From positions 248,001 through 312,000 of the forward strand of contig JBAIAA010000746.1 in the NCBI GenBank assembly GCA_037893245.1: a DNA stretch of 64,000 bases, given 5' to 3'. A program made the position numbers and the translations under genes. Source of the stretch: Crossaster papposus (Eukaryota > Echinodermata > Asteroidea > Velatida > Solasteridae). The notes under the pieces are model-generated. The model worked only from the letters and a program-made list of their open reading frames with translations. It did no database searches and was not told the origin of the DNA. Of this stretch, positions 35,501 to 47,800 are shown one piece after another (the first letter of the stretch is position 1; each line of letters begins with the position of its first letter).

Positions 35501-35899
35501 TCAGCCGTCGGTCAGCGGCTTGAAGAACGAGCCGGTGCTAGACGTACTGAGCAGTTTCCGCTTCCTCCTTAAACCCCCGCCGTTCTCCCCCACGTCGATA
35601 GACACGTTCTTCTTCCTCGCGATGGCGAGGTACGGGTTCGCCCCGGCGTTGGACACGACAGGCCTGGCGCGCTTGAGGGCGGGCTTCAGCACAAACTCGT
35701 CGCTGCTGGAACTGCCGGATGTGTTGGCGCGGAGCTCGGACAAGGGCTTGCGGGACGGTTTAGGCAGTTTCGTCAGGTTCGCAGCGACAGCTGTCACGTT
35801 TTGCGAGTCCTGCTCGCCGTCCGAGATGACGATCGTCGTATTCATAAGGACGCTGCTGCTGCTGGCTGGGCCGCTCCGAGTGTCGTCAGGGTTGTTCTG
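35501..35899 (-). CDS. KIF4: KIF4 terminal exon (C-terminal tail)
   Basis: The acceptor is TTCTAATTTTGCAG, followed by 132 codons and TGA at 35503-35501. The exon is rich in Ser, Asn and basic residues. It ends with RRKRKLLS, then [12 protein letters not shown], which aligns with the basic-then-SFF ending of vertebrate KIF4A. I did not find an unambiguous AATAAA downstream. Confidence 0.93.
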   Translation of the reverse strand, partial: QNNPDDTRSGPASSSSVLMNTTIVISDGEQDSQNVTAVAANLTKLPKPSRKPLSELRANTSGSSSSDEFVLKPALKRARPVVSNAGANPYLAIARKKNVSIDVGENGGGLRRKRKLLSTSSTGSFFKPLTDG

Positions 35900-38800
35900 C
35901 TGCAAAATTAGAAAAAATCATTAACCCTTTTCTTTACAAATGTCGAGTTTAACCCTAACTCTCTTCAATCCTCCTAAATCCTCATTGCATATTTGGAGGA
36001 TTTTTGAGGGTTGAGGATGAATGGCAAAAAGTGACAGGTAATTTTGGAGGATGCAATGGGTCAAGGTCGGAGGCCATACCCAGCATTCTTGATGTTCAGC
36101 CATGCATCATTATGCTCAATACCACCAACACTTCTTCTAAATGTCATTGGCACCGACTCAACCCATAGCATTGATTGAATGTGGATTTTGGAGGATTGAG
36201 GCAGTCGTTACCCCTCTACTGAACGAATGCCAGAAATAACCGATGATTTTGGAGGATTGAGGATGAATTCCATTTTTATATACTGGCAATATGAGGATTT
36301 ATACACCAAAAACAATGTCTATCTCACCCGATCGGGTCGGTTCACGCATTTGGCAGTATCGCATCGGCAGTTGTCCGAGCAGGGCTGCACACCTTTGACG
36401 CAACTGCACAGTCGAGACTTGCAGAATCCTCGACAACCGCAACCCGCCTAGGACAATTAAGACCAGAATACAATTAAAACTGCTGCTAACTGGAAACTGG
36501 CTGGAATGACGTAAGCCCCAGTCCCACTGAAGCCGGATATGCTACAGATCGCTCCGAATGGCCCCGGTTGAAACAGACGTTTGATCCGGGGTCATCCGGG
36601 GTGGACCGGGAAGGCAATCGAAAAAAAAGTGACATGTTCCCCGGTCCTACTACGGTTATACTACGGTCCGTTTGACTACGGTTTCGCCACGGATCATCCC
36701 GGTTCAAGCCTGTTTTTCCCTCATGACCCCGGATGGTCACGGATGGTTCACTACGGTTCCGCCACGGTTTCACTACGGATGCGCCACGGTTCATCCCGGA
36801 TGTGCCACGGTTCACCCCGGATGACCCCGGATACACTACGGTTCATCCCGGAAAAAACGTAGTGAATCCGTGGTGACACCGTAGTGAATCCGTGGTGAAC
36901 CGTAGTGTATCCGGGGTCATCCGTAGTGGAACCGTAGTGGAACCGTGTATGAACCAACTCCCGTTTCATCCCGGATAAACACGGTTACACTACGGTTACG
37001 CTACAGTTTATCCCGGATACACTACGGATCATCAAGGTCGCACTACGGTTTCACTACGGATCTCCACCGCCGCCTCTCCCTTCCCGGATGGCCCCGGATC
37101 ACCCCGGATGCTAGATGTTAATCCGGGGTGACGCTCGACTTCCCGGACGTACTACGGATGTCCCCGGATGGTCCCGGATGGTCCCGGATTGGCTACGGTT
37201 TATCACGGTTTGACTACGGTTCCACTCCCGGATGACCCCGGATATGAACCGTAGTGCATCCGGGGTGATCCGTAGCGTATCCGGCTTTCGGTGGAACTGG
37301 GGCTTTAACCAGTTCGCGCCGGGATTATTTTAACATCACTGAGCTGAGGCACAGGATAATTTTAAACTAAACTTGATCCGAGGCGGGTTCAGGCTGATGG
37401 TACCAGAAAACACACCCAGGCATTTCTGGCCTTGATCGTGATGTGTTTATGCGTCATGCGTTTTTAATCTGGGAAAAACTTTGCGTGTATATACTAGTTA
37501 AACTATACAAATCAAGTAGATAAAGAGGGCCTGATATTTTTTCTTAACCAGTTCGCGCCGGAGAGCATATATACATGTACACGCAAAAGTTTTTAGAGAT
37601 TCAAAGTGGATGACGCATAAACACGCAACAAGCAAGGTAGGAAATGTCTGTCAGCAGTGAGCAAGGCCGGAAATGTTATGGTTGTGCTTTCCGATACTAT
37701 CGGTCTGAACCCGCCTTGATTCAAGTTTTGTTGAAAATAATCCCACGCCTCGGTGAATGTTACAATAATCCCGGCGCGAACTGGAATAACAAGATCTTTT
37801 TCAGAGGCTGAATTACTGTGTACACGAACTAAACAGGATATACATTGTATAATTTTTACAGGGTTGGGAGGATAAACATAAAGGAGGGATAACAGGAGGG
37901 TATACCCAGCAAGATACGGGACCAAGGGACTCCCCCTAATAGTCCCCCTAATAGTGCCGGGCCGACACGCTATCGAAAAGTTCCGACATGCTATAATTCC
38001 TCCGATACGCTATCGATACGCTTTAAAAATATTAACTTATAATTTTTTTTTATAACGATTTCTCTGTGTTAAATTGTGGATCAATTATTTGTTTTCATAT
38101 TGTAACAAAACATTGTGCAGCGCGATGCCATACGTCATAAGTCAGCTTACCAAATCACGCCGAAGTCGTCACCAACACAGCAAAACGATTACGATCGGTG
38201 TGTGGTTACAAGCAAGCAAGTTGCCCAACTCGACATGTACGTACATGTACATGTACATCAACACGCGCGCTGCCTCACACAACACCCCCCGATACATCTT
38301 TGACATAACAGATAATGCACATGGCCATGTGGGTGCAGGTTGGCTGCATGTCGTGAATCAGGTTACCACTGAAAATCGGCCAAGCACCAGTCAAAATCTG
38401 GGATTTTTTTCATGGGCGCTGTTGTTGCGCTGTGCCGGCGATTTGGCATGGTTTGAGAGAGCGGGGGAAAGGGACTCGGGAAGGGGAGGGGGTTGGGAAG
38501 GGGAGGGGGTTGGGGCGGACGGGAGCAATTTTTAATGGGAACATTTTATTTTTCTAAATAGATCCAAAACAGAGAATCCTTAAAAAAAGGAGGTTTTAGG
38601 GAGGATGTCAATTCTATCTATACCACAGGGACAAAAAGGCGGACGGGGATGATGGGTTGAGCATTTTGTTCTACCGAGGCCCAATTAAATAAAATAAAAC
38701 ACCAAAACAAAATTAAAATTAGTACTCTGAGTCTGTGTGTTTTCTTAGTAACTGATTAACACTCATTTTGTAAAACCATCCCTGTAATTTCAAAAAAAAA

Positions 38801-41800
38801 AAAAAAAAAAAAATAATAATAATTTTACAATAAAACCACTGATGACCAACTGAAAATTTTGTTGTTTATTTGTATTTATTTACCTACAGATTTGTTATCA
38901 CAAAAAAAAGAGTCACAAAATATTATGTGGACTAACTTATAATAAGGCAGTTTCTGCATTGGGTTTAAAATAATTCAGATGAATTTATAGGGTTACCAAC
39001 TTCTCTGAGTGGCCTAGATTGCACCAGAGAGCATCTACGGCTTCAAAATTTTCCGGGGGCCTTAAGCGGGACCCGGACCCCACGCCGTAAAGGCTTCGCG
39101 CTTCGCGCTCGCAAATTTCACGTTTCAGAAATGCCCCTACCCTAAACAATTTTCCTAGCTAGAACCCTGTCCCCATACCTATACACTCTCTAGACTATTG
39201 TAACCTAAAGCACCCCCTCCCTAAAAACCTAACAAGAGTTCCTGAGAAACCACAACATTCTGCAAGCACAATGACCACCACAAAGGAGGGGTTCTCTCTG
39301 TCCCTTTTCTTGTTTCATATGCAGAAGGGAATGGAAGAATCAACAAAAGGAAGATTTGGCCAAGATGGAATAAAATAGTGCAAGGGGGTGAATGGGGGTA
39401 CATACCTGGGTGGAAGACAGACAAAGGAAGGGATAAAACCACAAGGGAAAGAAAGGGGAGGGACCTGGGTAGAGATCAAAGTGAAGAACTGACAAAGGAG
39501 CATTACGTCCTAGAAGGTAGGATACACCATTTGAAGATATCAACATGTTTTACTACCGAATTATTAAGAAATATCCCACTTATTTGAAAGTAAATAATGA
39601 TTCTATTTAAAGGATGGTTGTGTGAATGTTTATATTCTACTTTGAAATGATCTTTCCGATGAACATCTTTTAGTTCAAAATGCGTTTCTGTAGACTAATT
39701 GTGCAATTCCAGGACAGAGTGCCACTCTAACACCTTAAAGCAGAGCTCACTGTGCTTCTATCTTGCTGTATACTCACTGATGTGGCAGTATTATAGTGCG
39801 GCTCTTTATGAACAAGCTCAAAAAGAATTTGAGATATATAATCGTTTTTTTTTTACGGATACCCGTGTTTTTGTAATCGGGTACCAGGTTTCCAAACTAC
39901 CCGTAAACGCACACCCTTCGGTAACACAATCTCTGTTGAGTTGTGCTATTAAAGGGATCGTATACGTTTGGTAATTGGAACCCACTGTTTGTTTCAATCC
40001 TATATAGTTATAGATATATATACCATAAAACTAACCTGTCAAAATTTCATTTCAAAAGGTGGTAAGGATTTTGAGATATTACCGAAAATCTGGAGCGGTT
40101 ATGTCCACGCAGGAAGAATAATCTGCATTGGAACACACAATCTGAGAAACGTCACTGCAGTAACGCTTCTCAGATTCAAATTTTTAGGGATAAGAAATTA
40201 TATTTTTTTTCCATAACCGCAGTACTTCGAAGTGAAAAGTTTCTAAAAATGCATTATGCTATCCACAGCTGCTGTACTTCTTACCAAGTAAGTTTTTGTT
40301 GCCATTAATTTTTGGAGTAATTACCAAACGTATACGATCCTTTTAAACCCCAGCAACCAAGTAAGTTTTTATTGCCATTAATTTTTGGAGTAATTACCAA
40401 ACGTATTCGATCCCTTTAAATCCTAACAGTCTTCAATCGTTTACCTGTTAGAGGATTAAGGACTGTTAGGGTTAAATTCACATGATGTCACCCTTTGAGG
40501 AACTTGAATATAATAACCGACGCAACTCACTTTGTCCAGAGATCTTTTCTTATTATCCTTGGCTACGACAGACGACCGTTTACGCTTGCCCAAGGGCGTC
40601 ATGTGCCAATCCGAATCATTGCCCGTTATGTCCAACTCACTCTCCGATTCAAAGTATTCATCCACCGTGTACCGTTCCACGGGTTTTCTCTGCACACAAA
40701 AATATAAAAAGTAGAAGAATTATTAAAGTTAGATTATTCAGTGCGGAAATTCGGTACCCTCTGGAGACCTGAACATAATGTGTATAATGGAGACAAAACG
40801 TCTCCGGAGGGTAAATTTCTATAGATGAATAGGTCTCCACTGAGAATTTCACGAATTAGATTTTTGGATTGTACTCAAATTACTCAAAAACTAGGATTAG
40901 GATGTGGGTTAGGGTTAGTGTTAGGGTATAATATAGGGTATATTGGGTCGAAATTTCAACCCAGGAAAAAAATTATGGTTAAAATGGGAGCATTTTGAAA
41001 AACGTGCTCGACTTTCTAACCATTTTGTACACGAGAACAAAGCCATGTCTCCACAGTGATACAAAAATGCGAATACATGTTTCTAAATTCGTTACCCTGT
41101 GGAAACCTGGGGCCAATTTCATAAAACATGTAAGCACAAAAAATTGCTTAGCGCAAAAAAGTCTTGCTCAGTAAAAACAGCTTATCTGCCAAAACTTCAC
41201 GTGCTTTTCATTCAAAGCAAAAAACAGCTGAATACCATTTACAAACAAAAAAACATCTGCGGAAATGTTTTTTTCCAAGGAAGAATTTTCATGCTAAGCA
41301 TTAGCAAATTCCTAGTGCTTACACGTTTTATGAAATTGGCCCTGATGACAATGGGGGCAATGGGAGTGAAAAGTTCTTCACAGGTTAATTTTCATAGGTG
41401 AAAAGGTCACCACAAGGTTTTCACAAAAAAAACATTTAGATTTTACTCCAAAACTAGGGTTAGGATTAGGTTTTGGGTTATAGTATAATATAGGGTGTAT
41501 TTGGTCGAAATTTCAACCCAGGAAATTAATTCTGGTTGAAATAGAAGCATTTTAAAAACAGTTTTCGACAGTCCACAAATTTGTGTACATGAGAACAAAG
41601 ATGTCTCCACAAGAATACAAATTTTGGGATATGTGGCAAACTTGGCCTTTGTCTTGGGTGCCATGGTCGACTATAAAACACATGTCCTACTCCACTAGTG
41701 GTCAGCAACTGTAAAATTGAAATCGTTCATGGAAAATTCGAGTCGGGTAGGCGTAGTGGTTCTTTCCTCGCCTTCCACCACTATGACCCGGGTTCGAATC

Positions 41801-44800
41801 CAGCCTGGGCCAATATGTGGATTGGGTTTTCAGTCCTTGCCTGACTCCGTGGGTTTTCCCCAGGATATTCTTCTGGGGTTTTCCTCCCACCTCTAAAACT
41901 GTATTTTCTTCTCATTGTTTTCTCTCTACAGGTTTCTTCAGGCTTTTGAGGGATCCTTGGTTTCATTACCAGAAATATATAATAATAATAATAAAAAAAT
42001 GCCTTTTCAAAGTAAATGCCACTGTATAGCGTGCAAAACTGCCATGCTAATTACTCTTCTGCGGCACTAATACAAACAAGAATTTGGAAATTTCGAAAAA
42101 CTTGTCACGCTTCTGAATTCAGGCAAAGTTGAACCGATTTAAACTCTGCTAATTATCCCACAGAGGTCTGGGGCCAATTTCATGGAACTGCTAAGCACAA
42201 ACAAATTGCTTAGCATAACATTTCTTCCTTGGCAAAAAAACCAAAACCAAATGTTGGATGTGACTGGTATGCAGCTGGGTTTTGCTTTAATAGCATGAAA
42301 AGCACATGGAAAATTGGCTGGTACATGTAACTGTCAGCAGGACTTTTTGTGGTAAGCAAATGTTTGTGCTTAGCAGCACCATGAAATTGACCACCGAGTC
42401 GGGATTGGGATCCAGCGCCACTCTAGTGGGACCAATGCCCCCTACGTCGGTTTGAAGCAGCTAGTGTTGGTATTTTTAAGATTCCTTCGCAAATACCTGT
42501 TTGACGGGCCTTTTCCTGGGAAGTTTCCAGGGCGATGGCTCGGGGGATGATCCGGGGGAGACCAGCGTGGGCATCAGGGACTGCTTGCGACCCGAATAGC
42601 TGACTATCGTCAGTTGCTGTCGACAAACCAAATTGAAACAAACAAATAAACAAATGTTTGTGTTTCTTAATAGCATTTTCAAATAAACTACAAATGTAAT
42701 CTGATTACTGCTGGGCAATAATGCGAGTACAAGTTCTACTCGCAAGACGAACCATTAATCTTATAGAACATTGTGAAGAAAATCCCAGATGTTTTAATTT
42801 CTTAAGAATATTTTTATGTTTCCATGTTGGTGGATGCCGCCCAGATTTCAGTGCGAATTGCAGATTTAATGTATTATTTGTGTTTAATCCACTTTAGTTA
42901 TTTGTAAGATATAACATTCATTCTCGAAGACTGATCAACAACACGTCTTCACTCTTCTATATAATAAATCTTCAAAACGAGATCTGGATTGCCGAATGCC
43001 TTTTTTCTATACTCGGCTCGAATTTGAAGGGCCACATGTACTAACCTGCTTCAATCTTTCTGCTCAGAAATCTGTCAACTACTCCTGAGTAATTTCCTTG
43101 CGAAAACTCGAGTACAAAAATCCACTACTCGCCCAGCACTTCATTATAATATATTTTTTAATCTGAACAAAAGTTAGTGGGTTTCGAACTTGCGACCTTC
43201 GGATTACCATTCCGGTGTTCTACCAACTGAGCTATCCAGCCATATTTGTCAATATCTTAGTCAGAAGCCATCAACCTGTAATTGCCATAAAAAACGGAGG
43301 TTGCAGGTTCAAGTCCCGCTCCTGTCAATTTCTTAACTAAAAAAAGAAAAATATATTAAAATGAACCTAGTAAGTTTCCTCGCATTTTCTTCAAATGTTG
43401 TATTAAAAAACAAAGCTGTATCCTCTCTCAGTGATCCCCGTTTGCTATTTCCCAGGGTTGCAACATTGCTAATGTCCCGACTGGAGCAGTGGCAGAACCA
43501 GCGACCTCCATAGTGCCGTTCCGGTGCAGTCCACCAACTGAGCTTGTCCAGCCCTGTGTTGGCAGTTCGCCAAATGTTGTTCAAATTTCCAAAAAAAGCA
43601 TTTACTGCACCTAGTCACTTTCCCTTTTGGTTCATTTGAAGAAAAAAAGCCGTGTCCTATTTGAATGATCCCCGTTTGTTATTTACCAGGTCAATTAAAC
43701 GTTACTAATGTTGCTTAAAGGGGCACATTGCTTGAAATCTCTGAAAATTGTATGTTTTAGATTGTTTACTTATCCTATTTCAAACATCTGGTTGAAAGAA
43801 AATCAAGCTAGTGTCTTACAGTTCCCCGAAAAAAGACGGGAAAAAACCCCCGTTTTTTGACGCGGCGGACATTTGGGGTTATCTGTAGACGCATTTCCGG
43901 CCGCCATGATGAGCTGTATCTCGTGTAATCAGACTGGTGCCAAAAATTGTGCATTGAATACATGACCGATATCGCACTGGGAATTGAGGTTCCATACCAC
44001 TGTAGCATCTAAATAAAACCTAGACATGACAGTCGTCGTTTTTAGTGCCTTTAATATTGATTCGCGTATAGAACACAGGTGTGATGCGTGCACAAGAGTA
44101 CGCATGCTTGCATTATTACGCGTAAAATAAAATTCAAACTGTGTGTTCAGAGAACAATAACCTGTGTCTAGATTTTATTAGATGTCTATGGTGTCTGCGA
44201 GGTACAATGTAGTAGGCATGAGTATTTGACTGGAAATACGACTAGTGAACACGGTCAATAATTTTTTAGGGTCAACAATTTAGTTCTACAAAATTGTGGG
44301 CTATTTGTCACAAAATTTCACCAAAAAACAGGCAATTTAAAAGGAATAGTTGTGTGAATCTTTGTATTCTTCTTTAAAAGAAAACTTTCTAAACTTTCCA
44401 AACTTAAACATAAAAATGCCTGATTCAAAACAATGTGCCCCTTCAAGTATTGTGACTTTGGAAGTGATTCCTGGCCACATGGCAATTACGAGTGGATGGC
44501 TTCTGACAAACACCTCATTTCAGGAGTCACCAACTACTGCACCCGATTTCACTAAACTCTTCGTAACTTACGATGGATTGCAGCCCTGCGACGCGTCGCA
44601 GCAGTGAAGCGTCGTGAAATCCATTTCACGAAACACGTTGTACGTGCGACGCATCGTAGGTGCATTTATAGCACAAAACAGTGACTGTTGTACCTATTCA
44701 TCGCACAGTAAATAGCCGTCTCATATTCAGCAAAGAGTCGTTGAATCTCTTCTCGGAAAGCTTAACAAATGTTAGTCACAATGGCTGATGTACCGTATGA

Positions 44801-47800
44801 TGCAGTTTCAACAAAAAAACAAGCTTGCTGTGGACCTCTAGCTAATTTGAAATTTCAAGTGCACTATTCAAGGTTTATTCATATGACTACGATAAACTTC
44901 TTCACATTGCACTGAGTATTCTAGTATCGTTTATTTTATTTTTATGGCGTAAAACTGGCTATTAAAAAAAGCATCTTATTTTACGACGCCCCAAAGACAC
45001 GTTGTAACTTACGACGTGTTTCATACCGTTGTCAAGGTAGTTGCGATGTGTTCAGATCAAGGCATCTCAAGTTTCGTGAAATGGATTGTACGACGCGTTG
45101 CGAGATGCGACGAGTTACTCTTTGTAACTCGAGTTGCGACGCGTTGCAACTAGTGCTGGGACTCAAAACCGAATATTCGGTTATTTGAATGTGCTTCCAC
45201 AAACCGGTTTGGAATTTGGAAACCGAATATTCGAAAAAAAAAGAAAAAAAAAAAAGGGAATGCTCTTTTTAGGATTTCTGGGCAGAAAATAAAAAAATGT
45301 TGTTCAGTTTGGAATTCTGATTTGAATTGGTTCCGTGGACGATCGCTCAAGCGCGGCAAAGTTAATGAGCAAGGCTGGCTGTGCGCCATTGTCATCGATT
45401 CAATGGTTACGTGAATAAACACGAGCCACTAGATAAACTCATGAATACAGTCAGCTGGTACGCGGAAAGACGTTCTGTTTGAAGTAGCTGATAGCACGTA
45501 CTGGAGAACGCAACTTCCATGTCACTTAATCCATTAAAATCACTTTTATAAAAATAAATTGAAAAAAAATAAAATAAAAAAAATAAAAAAATAATACATT
45601 TTTGGATTTTGTAAACCGATTAACGAATTCGGAGGATCGATTATTCGATATTTTCAAATTCGGTTATTCGGTTTTGAAAACCTCCGATTTGTCCCAGCAC
45701 TAGTTGCAACGTTTAGTGAAATTGGGGCAGGACTGATAGGTCAGTTGGTCGAGTCCCGGAGCGGCAATCCGGAGGTCTGATCTCTATAAGGATACCATGT
45801 TGAAATCTCCCTGCCTATTATTATTACCTGATGCAGTTCTTCGTTCTCCATGACTGTCTCTTGCAGCTGCTCATGTAGGGTGCTAAGTTCTCGAATCTGG
45901 TTATCCTGAAAGAAAAAAACACCCCAAAAACATGCGAAACAGTGACCATTTTTTATTTTAGCACCGTAATACAATTGTAGGTTCCGATTGTACAATGTCA
46001 GAGTACCATGAGACCATCCAGTTTCCCTGTGACCGGCGCCCACCATTGCAGTAGGCAAGTGTTTGGTAGACAACCATGAGCCTGATTAAGCAGTTCGCGC
46101 CGGAATTATTTGAACATCACCGAGCCGACGCACAGGATTATTCTTAAGGAAACTCTATACAAAGCGGGTTCAGGCCAATAGTGCCGGGAAGCACACCCAC
46201 GCATTTCCGGCCTTGCTCGCTGCTGACAGACATTTCCAGCCTTGCTCGTGACGTGTTTATGCGTCATCTGTTTTGAATCTGGGGAAAACTTTGCGTTTAT
46301 ATACGTCATCCGGCGCATAAAGGCCGTATTACCTTAAATACTGTTTGATGTGCTTCCATCAGACATTACATTAATAAGTACCTGTTTAAAATGTGCATTT
46401 ATTGACAAATTTCTCTTGGCACAAAAACTGGCTGAACAGCATTTGTTGTGGCTGTTTTTGAATTAGAATATTCCATGCTCTTTATCCCTAACCCTAGCTG
46501 CTTAATCCAATAGGATCCAACCAGTTAACATTTCCGTTGGAATCTGTTGGATTTAGCAGGCAAGTCATCTTATTCGGGAATGCATTAAGAATCTCATTCT
46601 GTTGGGTTACCAAGGTTACTGGTATAATATCACCAAGTAGGACTCTGTTCAACCCAGACCTTTGGAAAAAGGCCTTTTATTCATACAAAAATTAATAACC
46701 TTCATATATTTCTGAACAAATAATTGAAAAAAATAATCTGTTTTGAGGTAAATGCTGGACAGCGGCCGTGTCCGCGCCACGCTAATCTGTCCGGAATGCT
46801 GTTGTCAGCTGTATGTGCAATGCCGTAGTACACAGCCTGCGTGATGGGTGTTTGTTTAGGTCCATTGAAGGAAGTATAAACCAGTGGTAATTGCTTGAAT
46901 TATCATGAATGAGTAGATTTGGGGGGTTGTATTTTATAGTAAATATCGTTTAACTGAGCTGTCCGAAGTTTTACGATCATGGATGATGCCGAGAAAAGCA
47001 CGAAAAACAGCAGGTTTTTTCAACCGGCGTCGAGCAGTTTTTCTTATGTTATCGTTATCTTATGTTATCGCGAATTTTTCATTATAAAATTCTAATTCTC
47101 GCACTTCGCTTACCGTCATGCGAGCCGCCATTTTGTTCCGGTTTATCGGTACATATGAGATATTGTGACTGCACCATCAGTACGCGAAGCCCGATCGATA
47201 GCGGCCCTGCACGCGCAAGAAATGCAATTGAACCCTTTTGTGTACGGCATAGTGTGTACATAATGTGTACTATGTGAAAGTGAGCTCAAAATCATCAAAA
47301 TCAAGTCGATATTCTGCACAGAAATACAATGCATGTACTCGCAATAGTCGGGCGCCGTACAACATACGTATGCATAATGTAGTTGGCCGCGTCAAGGTAG
47401 GACACCAGTGCGAACAACATGCAATAAAGCGATGTGCATTGAGGTGCAGACAGTACGTCATAATTTCCCGGATGAGGCGGGAAATTTGAACAATATGGAC
47501 GCGCCCTTGTACTTCTGAATGGCAAGAAATCGTGAATATAATAGGCGCGCAAGTCGTTCTCGACAACAAATCAAAACAAATTCCCTGCAGAGTCAGTATG
47601 TTACCATATATTACTAGGTAAAATATTATTGAGCCTGAAATTTCCCTTTAATACCGGCATCAAGAAGTTCAAGTTCTTCACTAACCTGGAACTTGATTCG
47701 CTTCTGCAACTCATCATTCGCGTTGTCACTACAAGGCGCTGTCTCCTCCTTCTGGTCTCTTGCCTGAGATAGCTGTGTCAGTAGATACAGCACCTATGAG

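Noticed and set aside
43170-43250. A tRNA-Thr-like gene on the minus strand
   Set aside because: The acceptor and anticodon stems have mismatches and similar broken copies are nearby, so it is a SINE relic.
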